This document shows, piece by piece, positions 43,855 to 53,099 of a DNA stretch of 55,343 bases. The position numbers and the translations under genes are program-made. This DNA is from AC-32 sp038237925 (lineage in GTDB: Bacteria; Actinomycetota; Thermoleophilia; Gaiellales; Gaiellaceae). The notes under the pieces were generated by a model. It was given only the letters and a program-made list of their open reading frames with translations. It was not told the origin of the DNA and did no database searches. The stretch is taken from contig JBBRYF010000014.1 of assembly GCA_038237925.1 (NCBI GenBank), positions 1-55,343 on the forward strand, in the 5' to 3' direction. Within the stretch, counting starts at the first letter, position 1. Every line of letters begins with the position of its first letter.

Positions 43855-44469
43855 ATGAGAAGATCGGCTGTCCTGCTCCCCGTGTTGCTCCTCGGCGTCG
43901 TCGCGGGTGGTTGCGGCGGGTCGAAGCACGGGTCGGCCGGAGCTCCTCCGGCCACGACGACCACCGCTTCCGCCACGAACCAGAGCCCCGGAGCCTTGCA
44001 GGCCGAGGCACAGTCGACGGCAACAGGTGACATCCCCGACAACCAAGCCTTCGTCGTCTTCAGCGATAGCGCCGCCGGCTACTCGATGAAGTACCCGGAG
44101 GGCTGGGCGCAGACCGGCAGCGGTAAGCGGGTCGTGATTCGCGACAAGAACAACATCATCCGGATCGTCGTCCAGCGCGGCGCTCCCCCCACCGTGGCAG
44201 CCGTCAGCCGCGACCTCGCGGCGCTGCCGGGCACGCGCGTCGAGACGGCGCCGAAGCCCTTCAAGCTCCCGAGCGGCCCCGCGACCAAGGTCGTCTACTC
44301 GACCGAGAGCGCGCCGAATGCGGTCACCGGCAAGCGCGTCAGGCTCGTGGTCGACCGCTACTACCTCGCGCACGCGGGCAACGAGGCGATCGTGGATCTC
44401 GGCACGCCGCAGGGCGTCGACAACGTCGATGCCTACCGGTTGATGATCGAGAGCTTCCGGTGGAGGTAG
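43855..44469 (+). CDS. Lipoprotein with PsbP/Mog1-like domain
   Basis: 204 residues from ATG 43855. Lipobox LLGVVAGGC with Cys near residue 20 after a hydrophobic signal. Thr/Ala-rich linker, then SDSAAGYSMKYPEGWAQTG and IRIVVQRGAPP, a pattern of PsbP-like lipoproteins. It overlaps the next ATPase gene by 10 bases and so is likely the sensor or binding part of the ABC/two-component operon. Confidence 0.85.
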   Translation: MRRSAVLLPVLLLGVVAGGCGGSKHGSAGAPPATTTTASATNQSPGALQAEAQSTATGDIPDNQAFVVFSDSAAGYSMKYPEGWAQTGSGKRVVIRDKNNIIRIVVQRGAPPTVAAVSRDLAALPGTRVETAPKPFKLPSGPATKVVYSTESAPNAVTGKRVRLVVDRYYLAHAGNEAIVDLGTPQGVDNVDAYRLMIESFRWR

Positions 44470-45173
44470 AGAGCCTCTATCGCGAGCCGGAGGTCCAGGA
44501 CGAGATCGCGTGGGGCGCGCTCGAGCTGCGCGACGTCTTCCGCATCTTCCGGTCGGGGGAGGCGGAGACGGTCGCGCTCCGCGGCCTCGACCTGCGGATC
44601 GAGCCCCAGGAGCTCGTCGCCGTCTTCGGCCCCTCCGGCTCGGGCAAGAGCACGATGCTTCAGCTCGCCGCGGGGCTCGACCACCCTTCGGCAGGCGAGG
44701 TGCGCGCGTTCGGGACATCACTCGCACGGCTGAGCGAGCGCGACCTGGCCTCATACCGCGCTCGCGACATCGCGATCGTCTTCCAGAGCAACAACCTGCT
44801 CCCGTGGCTGAGCGCCCGCGCGAACGTCGAGCTGTCGCTCGAGCTGACCGGCGCCGGCCGTGACCGCACCGCCGCCGAGCAGGCGCTCGACGCCTTCGGG
44901 CTCGGCTCGTCCTCGGAAGTCCGCGCCGGAATGCTCTCGGGTGGCGAGCAGCAGCGCGTCGCGATCGCGGCCGCCGCGGTCCGGCAGGCGCGGCTCGTGC
45001 TGGCGGACGAGCCCACCGCAGAGCTCGACGAGGCGAACGAACGACTCGTCCTCGACGCCCTGCACCGGCTGCGAGACGAGTTCCGGAGCACCGTCGTCGT
45101 CGTCACGCACTCGGCCGCGATTGCCGAATCGGCCGACCGCGTGATCGAGATCGTGGACGGCCGGGTGACGTGA
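44460..45173 (+). CDS. ABC transporter ATPase (MacB/LolD-type), first of two
   Basis: 237 residues from GTG 44460. Walker A GPSGSGKST, IVFQSNNLLPWLSARANVEL (typical MacB Q-loop), signature LSGGEQQRVAIA, Walker B LVLADEPTAELDEAN, H-loop VTHS. The N-terminal 20 residues (MEVESLYREPEVQDEIAWG) are an acidic extension not usual in LolD. Coupled to a second, different ATPase. Confidence 0.92.
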   Translation: MEVESLYREPEVQDEIAWGALELRDVFRIFRSGEAETVALRGLDLRIEPQELVAVFGPSGSGKSTMLQLAAGLDHPSAGEVRAFGTSLARLSERDLASYRARDIAIVFQSNNLLPWLSARANVELSLELTGAGRDRTAAEQALDAFGLGSSSEVRAGMLSGGEQQRVAIAAAAVRQARLVLADEPTAELDEANERLVLDALHRLRDEFRSTVVVVTHSAAIAESADRVIEIVDGRVT

Positions 45174-45856
45174 CCGACGCGCCGCTCGCGCGCTGCAACG
45201 GCGTCTCGGTCGTCCACGCGACCGGCCGCTCGACCACGACTGCGCTCGACGCCGCCGACCTCGAGGTTCGCGAGAGCGAGCGCGTGTCGCTCGTCGGCCG
45301 CTCGGGCTCCGGCAAAACGACGCTGCTGCACGTGCTCGGCGGGATCGTGGAGCCGACCTCCGGGACGGTCGAGTGGAAAGGGAAGCGGCTTGCGACGCTC
45401 GATGCCGCGGCGCGCGCGGCGATCCGCTCCCGCGGTCTCGCCTACGTCTTTCAGGGCGCGAACCTCCTCCCCCACTTCTCGGCCTTCGAGAACGTCGCCT
45501 TCGCGGCCCGGCTCGGAACGGGCGAAGGCGGCCGCAGCCCGCTCGAGCTGCTCGCCCTCGTCGGGCTCGCCAGCAAAGCGGATCATCTTCCGGCGGAGCT
45601 CTCGGGAGGCGAGCAGCAGCGCGTCGCGCTCGCCCGCGCGCTCGCGCAGCGCCCGGAGCTCCTGCTCTGCGACGAGCCGACCGGTCACCTCGACTCCGAC
45701 ACGGCCGGACGCGTGCTCGATCTCGTCGACGCGCTCCAGGCGGAGCTCCGCTTCGCGATCGTCGTCGCGACCCACGATGCGGGCGTCGCGTCGCGCTTCG
45801 ACCGGGTCGTCGAGCTGAACGACGGCAAGGTGACCTCCGAGACGGTACTCGCGTGA
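45170..45856 (+). CDS. ABC transporter ATPase (MacB/LolD-type), second of two
   Basis: 228 residues. Walker A GRSGSGKTT, YVFQGANLLPHFSAFENV, signature LSGGEQQRVALARAL, Walker B LLLCDEPTGHLDSDT, H-loop ATHDA. It shares only family-level identity with the preceding ATPase, so the pair may form a heterodimer. Start GTG overlaps the previous stop by 4 bases. Confidence 0.92.
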   Translation: MTDAPLARCNGVSVVHATGRSTTTALDAADLEVRESERVSLVGRSGSGKTTLLHVLGGIVEPTSGTVEWKGKRLATLDAAARAAIRSRGLAYVFQGANLLPHFSAFENVAFAARLGTGEGGRSPLELLALVGLASKADHLPAELSGGEQQRVALARALAQRPELLLCDEPTGHLDSDTAGRVLDLVDALQAELRFAIVVATHDAGVASRFDRVVELNDGKVTSETVLA

Positions 45857-48549
45857 CCGCGGTCCGGCTTTCGCTCCTCGGTCTCGCCCGGGCTCCGGCG
45901 CGAACCGCGACGCGGCTCGTGGTGCTCGCGGCGGCCTCGGCGCTCCTCGGCGCGATGGTCCTGTTCGTCGGCCACTCGCTGCACACGATGACCCGAACCG
46001 CCGTGCGCAGCGTGCAGCTCGACTGGCAGGGGCCGGTCCCGTCGTACCAAGCCGCGCAACGGGTGGCGCGCGGGACGGCGCAGGACCCGGGCGTCGCGGG
46101 CGCATTCCCCGTCGCGACCGCACCGTTCGGCGGGATCGTCCACCGGGCGCCGATCGGAACGGTCCGGGCAGGCGGAGGCGCGATCCTCGCCGTCCCGCCC
46201 GGCTACACGCGCCAGATCCACGCCTTCCGGTTTCTCCGCGGCGGCCTCCGGGACGGACAGGTCGTGCTCGACCAGCAGCTCGCGGCAACCCTCCAGGCAC
46301 AGCCCGGGGACCAGGTTCAGTTGCAACCCCGGCCCGGAGCCAAGCCGATCTCGCTGCTCGTCTCCGGGATCGCGATCGCGAGCGGGACGGACGTCCTCTT
46401 CCAGCCACTGAACCCGCTCGTCGGCCCCGCACCCGCGCAGCCGCCGTCGAACGTCGCGATCCTGCCGCTCGCGACGTTCGTGAACCGGATCGCGCCGCTC
46501 CTCCCCGCCGTCACGCCGTCCTCGCCGGCGGCAGCAGCGTTGCCGGGGGTTCCGACCGGCGTTCAGTGGCAGGTGCACGCGCAGGTCGACCCGGCGGCGC
46601 TCAGCGGCAGCCCGAGTCACGCGCTGACGTTGTCGGCGAGGATCCGGAACCGCGTCGAGCGGAAGCTGACCGGACGAGTGCAGTACGTCGACAACCTCGC
46701 CGACACGCTCACGAACGCCACCGGTGACGCGCTCTACGCCGAGGCCCTCTACATCATGCTGGCCGTGCCCGGCGCGCTCGCGGGCCTCGGGCTCGCGTAT
46801 CTCGCCGCGCTCGGCGCGGCCGAGCGTGAGCGGCGCGAGCTCGCGCTCCTGCGCGCGCGTGGAGCGTCGCGTCCGGGGTTGCTCGCGCTTGCGGCGGCAG
46901 AGAGCTTGGCGCTAGGGCTGCTGGCCGGCATCGTCGGCGCGGCCGGCGCACTCGGCGCGCTCCGGCTGATCGTGCCGGGGGCCCTCGGTCTCAGCCCGGC
47001 GCTCGTCGGAGCGGCGGCCGGCGTCTGTGTCGCAGCCGCGTGCGCGGGTGCGCTGGCTGCCCGCCTCGCCGCCGGCGCACGCGTGCTCGCGAGTGACGTC
47101 GCGGAAGGCCGCCGCTCGGTGCAGCAGCGGGCCGGAAAGCCGGTCTGGCAGAAGCTCTATCTCGACGTCGCCGCACTCGCCGGTAGCGGGCTCGTGTACT
47201 GGCTGACCGCGCGCACCGGGTTCTCCGCAGTCGTCAATCCGGACTCGAATCCGACGCTCTCGCTCGCGGCCTACATGTTCTTGGCGCCGGCTCTGCTCTG
47301 GATCGGAGCGGCGCTGCTGCTCGTCCGGCTGCGAGGCAGCGTGTTCGCGTGGCTCGCCCGCCGCGCGGTCGGCACGCGGGCTTCGACGAGCCTCCAGTTC
47401 CTGCTCGCGAGCGCCGGCCGCCGCGGCGCGGCGCTGAACCGGGGCCTGCTTCTCGTCGGGCTTCTGCTCGCCTTCGGCGTGGAGCTCGGGCTCTTCACGG
47501 CCACGTACGACCAGCAGGCCCGCGTCGATGCGGAGCTCACGATCGGCGCCGACGTCGTCGTGAGCGCGCCGCCCGGGGCCGTCACCGGGCGCGGACTCGA
47601 GCGAACGATCGCGCGCGTCCACGGCGTTGCCGGAACTTCGGCGGTCGACCACAGCTACGCGTACGTCGGCCCGGACCTGCAGGACACTTTCGGGATCGAC
47701 CCCCACACGCTTTCGCGCGCGACGACCCTGCGCGACTCCTACTTCATCGGCGGCAGCGCGAAGACGATGCTCGACCGGCTCGCGACGCGACCGGACGCCA
47801 TCCTCGTCTCGCTCGAGACGATCAACGACTACTCGCTGCACACGGGCGACCTGCTGAAGCTCCGCGTGCTCGACCGTGGCCACTTCCGGGTGGCGCGCTT
47901 CCACGTCGCCGGCGTCGTCCAGGAGTTTCCCGCCGCCCCACGCGACTCGTTCATGGTCGCCAACCGCTCGTACCTCCAGCGCGTCACCCACGGCACCGGG
48001 CCCAACGTCGTCTTCGTCCGAGCAGGCGGCGACCCGGTCGCAGTCGCCAAGCGCGTCGCCGCCGCGACGAGCTCCGCCGGCGCCTCGGTCAAGGACATCC
48101 GCCATCAGACAGCGCAGACGGTCAGCTCGATCACGACCGTCGACCTGAGCGGGATCTCCCGGATCGAGGAGGCGTTTGCCGTCGCTCTGGCCGCTGCCGC
48201 GATGCTCCTGTTCGTCGCGGTCGCCCTCGCCGAGCGCCGCCACGAGCTGGCGACGATGGCGGCGCTGGGAGCGCCGCTGAGGATGGTCGGCTCCTATCTC
48301 TGGAGCGAGGCCCTGATCGTGGTCGCCGCGGCGATCGCGCTCGCCGCGCCGCTCGGCTGGCTGCTGGCGGAGATGCTGATCGCGATGCTGCGCCACGTGT
48401 TCGACCCCCCGCCCGACCACCTCGCCGCGCCCTGGGCGTTCCTCGCCGAGCTCGGCGCGGCCGGGATCGGCGGCGCGGTGCTCGCTGCCGCCTTCTCGGC
48501 CGTCGCGCTCAGGAGGATGAGCCTGGGGGCGATACTCCGGGAGGAGTGA
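45853..48549 (+). CDS. FtsX-like ABC permease, large double-domain type
   Basis: 898 residues from GTG 45853. One helix at the N-terminus, a large extracytoplasmic domain (about residues 40-290), a helix bundle (ALYIMLAVPGALAGLGLAYLA, ALGLLAGIVGAAGALGAL), a second extracytoplasmic domain (about 540-770) and a last FtsX bundle (AVALAAAAMLLFVAVALAER, ELATMAALGAPLRMVGSYLW). The E-R-R-E-L/H-E-L-A coupling segments before each bundle contact the ATPases. The longer open frame starting 480 bases upstream is a shadow of the ATPase gene. Confidence 0.92.
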   Translation: MTAVRLSLLGLARAPARTATRLVVLAAASALLGAMVLFVGHSLHTMTRTAVRSVQLDWQGPVPSYQAAQRVARGTAQDPGVAGAFPVATAPFGGIVHRAPIGTVRAGGGAILAVPPGYTRQIHAFRFLRGGLRDGQVVLDQQLAATLQAQPGDQVQLQPRPGAKPISLLVSGIAIASGTDVLFQPLNPLVGPAPAQPPSNVAILPLATFVNRIAPLLPAVTPSSPAAAALPGVPTGVQWQVHAQVDPAALSGSPSHALTLSARIRNRVERKLTGRVQYVDNLADTLTNATGDALYAEALYIMLAVPGALAGLGLAYLAALGAAERERRELALLRARGASRPGLLALAAAESLALGLLAGIVGAAGALGALRLIVPGALGLSPALVGAAAGVCVAAACAGALAARLAAGARVLASDVAEGRRSVQQRAGKPVWQKLYLDVAALAGSGLVYWLTARTGFSAVVNPDSNPTLSLAAYMFLAPALLWIGAALLLVRLRGSVFAWLARRAVGTRASTSLQFLLASAGRRGAALNRGLLLVGLLLAFGVELGLFTATYDQQARVDAELTIGADVVVSAPPGAVTGRGLERTIARVHGVAGTSAVDHSYAYVGPDLQDTFGIDPHTLSRATTLRDSYFIGGSAKTMLDRLATRPDAILVSLETINDYSLHTGDLLKLRVLDRGHFRVARFHVAGVVQEFPAAPRDSFMVANRSYLQRVTHGTGPNVVFVRAGGDPVAVAKRVAAATSSAGASVKDIRHQTAQTVSSITTVDLSGISRIEEAFAVALAAAAMLLFVAVALAERRHELATMAALGAPLRMVGSYLWSEALIVVAAAIALAAPLGWLLAEMLIAMLRHVFDPPPDHLAAPWAFLAELGAAGIGGAVLAAAFSAVALRRMSLGAILREE

Positions 48550-49220
48550 GCACGCCGACGATCGTGATTCTCGAGGACGACCCCGAGCTCCAGGCGCTGC
48601 TCGAGCGCGGCCTCGCCGAGGAGGGCTTCCGGGCGTCGGTCGTGTCGACCGGCGGGGAGTTGCTGCGGCGCGTGGAGAAGCTCGAGCTCGAGCCGGACGC
48701 ATTCATCATCGACATCGGCCTGCCGGACGCCGACGGCCGTGACGTCTGCCAGGCACTGCGCAGCCGCGGGGTGCACGCGCCGGTGCTGTTCCTGACGGCG
48801 CGCGAATCCGTCGTGGAGAGGATCTCCGGGTTCGACGCCGGCGGCGACGACTACGTGACGAAGCCGTTCGCCTTCGCCGAGCTCGTCGCCCGGCTCCACG
48901 CGCTGCTCAGACGCGGCGGCGCGGACGGCGCCGTCGAGGCCGCCGGTCTGCGGCTCGACCCGGTGACCCACACCGTGGCCGCGGGCTCGCAGTCGGCTCC
49001 CGTCAGCCCGACGGAGTTTCGGCTCCTCGCCCGACTGCTCGCCCGGCCGGGCGAGGCGGTCCGCCGGCGGGACCTGATGCGCGCCGCGTGGCCCGTGGGC
49101 GCGATCGTTCGCGACAACACGCTGGACGCGTACATCGCCCGACTGCGGCGCAAGCTCCGGGAGCTGCCGGACGCGCCGGCGATCGCGACCGTCCACGGTG
49201 TCGGCTACCGCGTCGGATGA
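48546..49220 (+). CDS. OmpR/PhoB-family response regulator
   Basis: 224 residues from GTG 48546. Receiver: acidic pocket ILEDDPE, phosphoacceptor DAFIIDIGLPDADG, Thr in LFLTAR, Lys in YVTKPF. Winged-helix DNA-binding domain from about residue 125: SPTEFRLLARLLARPGEAV, DNTLDAYIARLRRKL. Coupled to the kinase by ATGA and to the permease by GTGA, so it probably regulates this ABC operon, as in BceRS-like systems. Confidence 0.94.
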   Translation: MSTPTIVILEDDPELQALLERGLAEEGFRASVVSTGGELLRRVEKLELEPDAFIIDIGLPDADGRDVCQALRSRGVHAPVLFLTARESVVERISGFDAGGDDYVTKPFAFAELVARLHALLRRGGADGAVEAAGLRLDPVTHTVAAGSQSAPVSPTEFRLLARLLARPGEAVRRRDLMRAAWPVGAIVRDNTLDAYIARLRRKLRELPDAPAIATVHGVGYRVG

Positions 49221-50551
49221 CCCAGCTCGGGCTCCGCCGCCGCCTCCTCCTGGTCGTCGCAACCGCCGTGACTGCGGCGATCTGCGCGCTTGTCGTCGTG
49301 TTCGACCTCGTGCTCGACGACGCCCTGATGCGCGACGCGAGCACCCTCGTTCGCACGCGCGCAGCGACCGAGCTTACGACGGTCCAGGTCTCGCGAGACG
49401 GCATCCGGGAGAGCGAGGCTCCGGACGACGCCACACCGGCGGCCGGAATCTGGGTCTTCTCGAACGGCCGCGCGGTCGAGACTCCGCGCGCCGGCCCAAC
49501 CGTGCAGGCGGCCGCGAGAGCCGCCGCCAAACGGTCGTACCGGTACACCGACGTCCAGGCCGTCGACCTGAGGCTCTACGCGGTACCGGTCGTCTTCCAC
49601 GGACGACGGATCGGAACGGTCGTTGCCGCGACGTCGCTCGCTCCGTACGAGGAGTCGCGGCGCACGGCGCTGATCGGCTCGCTCGTCTTCGCCGCCATCG
49701 TGCTGGGACTCGTCGTCGCCGCGGCCTGGTGGCTGCTCTCCCACGCGCTCCAACCAGTCGTGCGCATGACGCGGCAGGCGGCGGCCTGGAGCGAGCGCGA
49801 TCTCGACAAGCGCTTTGCGCTCGGCGAGCCGACCGACGAGCTGACGGAGCTGGCCGCGACCCTCGACAGCCTGCTCGACCGGCTCGCGACCACGCTGCGA
49901 CACGAGCAGCGCTTCTCCGCAGAGCTCTCGCACGAGCTGCGCACACCGCTCGCGCGCCTGATCGGCGAGGCCGAGCTCGCGCTGCGACGCGAGCGAAACC
50001 CCGAGGAGTACCGGTCCGCCCTCGAGCTCATCCACCGCAACGCCCAGGCTCTTTCCCGCACCGTCGACGCGCTGGTCGCGGCCGCACGTCACGAGCTGGG
50101 CGCAGCCACCGGCAGCGCGGACGCCTACACGGTCGCCGCCGACGCGGCCGAGGCCTGCACGGCGCTCGCGACGGGGCGGCAGCTGACGATCCAGGTCGAG
50201 CGGTCCTCGCGGCCCCTGCGGATCGGGATCGATCACGACTTCGCCGAGCGCATCCTCCAACCGGTGATCGAGAACGCCTGCCGCTACGGTCGCAGCAGCG
50301 TGCTCGTCTCGATCGCGGAGGCGGACGGGACCGTCGCCTACTCGGTCGAGGACGACGGGCCCGGCGTCGGCAACGACGAGCGCGAGGCAATCTTCGAGCC
50401 GGGAAGCCGCGGCCGTGCCGGAGACGACACCTCGGGCGCCGGCCTTGGGCTCGCCCTTGCCCGCCGCCTCGCGCGGAGCGTCGCGGGCGACGTCACGGCT
50501 GCGGAAGCGCCCGAGCGCGGCAGCTTCAGGATCACCCTGCCGCGGGGGTAG
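49217..50551 (+). CDS. Sensor histidine kinase, HAMP-HisKA-HATPase
   Basis: 444 residues from ATG 49217. First helix RRRLLLVVATAVTAAICALVVVF, a periplasmic domain of about 130 residues, second helix (GSLVFAAIVLGLVVAAAWWLL), HAMP, H box FSAELSHELRTPLARLIGE, N box VIENACRYG, G boxes DDGPGVG and GAGLGLALARRL. Partner of the response regulator just upstream. The sizeable extracytoplasmic domain suggests direct ligand sensing, unlike the tiny one of BceS. Confidence 0.94.
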   Translation: MTQLGLRRRLLLVVATAVTAAICALVVVFDLVLDDALMRDASTLVRTRAATELTTVQVSRDGIRESEAPDDATPAAGIWVFSNGRAVETPRAGPTVQAAARAAAKRSYRYTDVQAVDLRLYAVPVVFHGRRIGTVVAATSLAPYEESRRTALIGSLVFAAIVLGLVVAAAWWLLSHALQPVVRMTRQAAAWSERDLDKRFALGEPTDELTELAATLDSLLDRLATTLRHEQRFSAELSHELRTPLARLIGEAELALRRERNPEEYRSALELIHRNAQALSRTVDALVAAARHELGAATGSADAYTVAADAAEACTALATGRQLTIQVERSSRPLRIGIDHDFAERILQPVIENACRYGRSSVLVSIAEADGTVAYSVEDDGPGVGNDEREAIFEPGSRGRAGDDTSGAGLGLALARRLARSVAGDVTAAEAPERGSFRITLPRG

Positions 50552-50616
50552 CGCCGCGGTGGCGAAAGGCCACCTGGGCCACTCGTCACGCGTCTCGACA
50601 ACTTGTCTGCTGGCCG

Positions 50617-51282
50617 CTAGTGGGGAGAGCCAGGCGCGACGAGGCCGGTCTCGTAGGCGTAAATCACGGCTTGGATGCGGTCGCGTAGGTCGAGCTTCTG
50701 GAGGATGCGGGCGACGTGCGTCTTCGCCGTCGCTTCGCTGATGACGAGTCGTTCGCAGATCTCGGGGTTCGACATTCCTCGCGTGAGCAGGCCGAATACC
50801 TCTTGCTCCCTGGGTGTGAGCTCGGCGACGGCCGGCGGCGGTGCGCTCACGGCGGTGGGTTGCTGTCGTGCGAACTCCGCGATCACGGCGCGCGTGATCG
50901 CGGGGGCGAGCAGCGCCTCGCCGCGGGCGACGATGTGGACAGCGACAGCGATCTCCTCGGGCGGCGCGTCCTTGAGCATGAAGCCGCTGGCCCCCGCGCG
51001 CAGCGCGTCGTACACGTAGGTGTCGAGGCCGAAGGTGGTCAGGATCAGCACCCGCGTGCGCGGTTGCGCAGCGACGATCCGTCGGGTCGCCTCGATTCCG
51101 TCCAGGACGGGCATGCGGATGTCCATCAGCACGATATCGGGGCTCAGGCGGCGAGCTTCGATAACAGCGTTTTCGCCGTCGCCGGCCTCGCCGACGACGC
51201 TCGTCTCTGGCTCTGCCTCGAGGATCTTGCGCAGCCCGACGCGGACGAGCGCCTGGTCGTCGGCGATCAGGACGCTCGTCAT
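50617..51282 (-). CDS. LuxR/NarL-family response regulator
   Basis: 221 residues. Receiver with ADDQALVRVG, DIVLMDIRMPVLDGI (phosphoacceptor) and GFMLKDAPPEE; HTH_LuxR at the C-terminus (ELTPREQEVFGLLTRGMSN...SEATAKTHVARILQKL). Downstream of and overlapping its kinase by 4 bases. Converges on the OmpR-type kinase with 65 bases between. Confidence 0.94.
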   Translation of the reverse strand: MTSVLIADDQALVRVGLRKILEAEPETSVVGEAGDGENAVIEARRLSPDIVLMDIRMPVLDGIEATRRIVAAQPRTRVLILTTFGLDTYVYDALRAGASGFMLKDAPPEEIAVAVHIVARGEALLAPAITRAVIAEFARQQPTAVSAPPPAVAELTPREQEVFGLLTRGMSNPEICERLVISEATAKTHVARILQKLDLRDRIQAVIYAYETGLVAPGSPH

Positions 51283-52409
51283 CGGATCGGCAGCAGCACG
51301 CGAACCGCGAAGCCGCCACTCGGCCGGCGGCCGGCGTCGAGGCGGCCGCCGTAGAGCGCCACACGCTCGCGCATGCCGACCAGACCGTGCCCGCCGCTCG
51401 AGACGAGCGCGGCAGCTCCCCCGCCGTCGTCGACGATCTCGAGCTCGAGCGAGTCGGCGCGATAGTGGACGCGAACGGAGGCCTGCGCCTCGCCGGCGTG
51501 CTTGAGCGCGTTCGTCAGCGCCTCTTGCACGATCCGGTAGGCCGACAGTTCGATCCCGACCGGAAGCTCGCGGCGCTCCCCCTCAACCTGGAACTGCACA
51601 GGAAGACCCGCTTCGCGCACCTGCCCGACGAGCGTCGGTAGGTCGTCGATCCCCGGCTGCGGCGCAAGCGGCTCGCTCGCATCGCTGCGCAGCATCCCGA
51701 CTAAGCGGCGCATCTCGGTCAGCGCGCCCCGGCCGATCCGCTCGATCGTCCCCAGCACCTCGCGCGTCGTTCCGTCCTTGTCGTCGAGGACGCGTCGCTC
51801 GGCGCCTGCCTGGAGCACCATCATCGAGACGTTGTGCGCGATCGCGTCATGCAGTTCGCGCGCGATCCGCGCCCGCTCCTCCACTACCGCCTCACGCGCC
51901 GCGAGGTCGCGCTCGCGCTCGGCGAGCTGGGCACGGCGCTCGCGGTCGCCGACGACGCGTCGGACTAGCACCATCACGATGAGTGTGATCACGCCGAACT
52001 GCAGCGCGTTAGACAGTGACACCGGCCCGGCAGCCGAGGCGACGGTGGCGAGCGTGATCGCCGCCGCACCGAAGGCGAAACGTAGCGGCGTGGCCCAGAC
52101 CGCGAACGCGTACATGCAGCAGATCCACGCGATGCCCCAGAAGACCGTCGACGGAGGTCCCCACACCGCCGAGATCACCGCGGCGACGAAACCGGCCGTG
52201 AGCCCCACGCCCGTGGGATAGAGACGGCGAACGGCGACCGCCGCTGTCACAGTCGCCCCGAGCAGCGCCGAAGCAAGGCGCTCGCGAAGCGCCCCGCCGC
52301 TGGCCCACGTCTCCAGCTCGAGCCCGAGCGTAAGCGCGCCCGCGAGCAACCAGTCGATCTGCAAGCGGTTCAGCCGTACGCGGCGGAGACTGGCGAGACG
52401 TGTGCGCAT
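51279..52409 (-). CDS. Sensor histidine kinase, HisKA_3 type (NarL partner)
   Basis: 376 residues from ATG 52409 (MRTRLASLRRVRLNRLQIDW). Several N-terminal helices (about residues 20-160), then ARIARELHDAIAHNVSMMVL with the phosphorylated His, N box EALTNALKHAG, and GGHGLVGMRERV. TACGTT six bases upstream decides the start; a longer upstream frame is the shadow of the divergent gene. The membrane domain without a large loop suggests sensing within or at the membrane. Confidence 0.92.
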   Translation of the reverse strand: MRTRLASLRRVRLNRLQIDWLLAGALTLGLELETWASGGALRERLASALLGATVTAAVAVRRLYPTGVGLTAGFVAAVISAVWGPPSTVFWGIAWICCMYAFAVWATPLRFAFGAAAITLATVASAAGPVSLSNALQFGVITLIVMVLVRRVVGDRERRAQLAERERDLAAREAVVEERARIARELHDAIAHNVSMMVLQAGAERRVLDDKDGTTREVLGTIERIGRGALTEMRRLVGMLRSDASEPLAPQPGIDDLPTLVGQVREAGLPVQFQVEGERRELPVGIELSAYRIVQEALTNALKHAGEAQASVRVHYRADSLELEIVDDGGGAAALVSSGGHGLVGMRERVALYGGRLDAGRRPSGGFAVRVLLPIR

Positions 52410-52415
52410 GCGGTC

Positions 52416-52421
52416 AACGTA
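52416..52421 (-). promoter_or_regulatory. -10 box of the LuxR-type two-component operon (TACGTT)
   Basis: On the minus strand, six bases (GACCGC) before the ATG at 52409. Confidence 0.55.
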
Positions 52422-52477
52422 GACCCCTGCGGCCGCTCTGTCATCAGCCACTCGGCCGATCAGCGGTGGCCGGAAGA

Positions 52478-52493
52478 TCAGCCGATCGGCTGA
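52478..52493. promoter_or_regulatory. Perfect 16-bp palindrome, probable operator
   Basis: TCAGCCGATCGGCTGA is fully self-complementary. A degenerate copy, TCAGCC-ACTC-GGCCGA, starts 34 bases to the left (52444). Both lie between the divergent kinase and small membrane-protein genes, the expected place for the LuxR-type regulator to bind. The regulator assignment is inference. Confidence 0.5.
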
Positions 52494-52578
52494 CGTAAAG
52501 ATCGCCCAACCCGCCGATGACGCCCACGCGGGGCCCCGCTTACCTTCGAGTTGCTGACGAAACCGAAAGGAGAAGATC

Positions 52579-52926
52579 ATGATGAATGCTCGGATTGGCC
52601 TGATCCTCAGCGGGCTCGCATTCGGGATCTGGGAGGCGGTCGACATCTTCTGGATCGATGTTCCCGCCATGGCCGCCATCTTCGCGGCCCTGTTCCTCGG
52701 CTGCACGCTCTGGTTCTGGCGCCGCGACAGCGTCCGGGCGGTAGTGGCGCTGATAGTGCTGTTCGCCTTCGAGGCCGCAGCGGCCCCTTCGCTGAAGCAC
52801 GTGATGACCGTGACGAAGGTCGCCGACTTCACGCTTGCACTCGCCGGCCTAGCCTGCGCGATCGCCGCTTTGGTCGCGGCGCGGCGTGCCACGCGATCGC
52901 GCGGTCGTGCCCTCGCCGAAGCCTAG
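52579..52926 (+). CDS. Small four-helix membrane protein
   Basis: 115 residues (MMNARIGLILSGLAFGIWEA). Four hydrophobic helices: residues about 5-25, 30-48, 54-72 and 80-103, basic tail RRATRSRGRALAEA. Family unknown; the size and position suggest a target or accessory of the adjacent two-component system. AAAGGAG lies seven bases upstream; the second ATG is an alternative start. Confidence 0.8.
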   Translation: MMNARIGLILSGLAFGIWEAVDIFWIDVPAMAAIFAALFLGCTLWFWRRDSVRAVVALIVLFAFEAAAAPSLKHVMTVTKVADFTLALAGLACAIAALVAARRATRSRGRALAEA

Positions 52927-52963
52927 CCGGGGCCTCACGACTACCTCGAAGAAAGGAGCGAGG

Positions 52964-53062
52964 ATGAATGAACGTCGCCGTCGTTCGGCGCTCCCGTCAA
53001 CCACGCCATTTGGTTTGACCGACCCTCTCCGACGTTTCCAGCCTTTCGCAGGGGCTACTTGA
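52964..53062 (+). CDS. Candidate 32-residue small protein
   Basis: MNERRRRSALPSTTPFGLTD..., basic N-terminus, no helix prediction. AAAGGAG five bases upstream of the ATG is the main support. It ends within a tandem repeat of ACTTGACCA (53057-53065 and 53068-53076). Confidence 0.35.
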   Translation: MNERRRRSALPSTTPFGLTDPLRRFQPFAGAT

Positions 53063-53099
53063 CCAAAACTTGACCACGGATCCGACACTGCGATCGACC

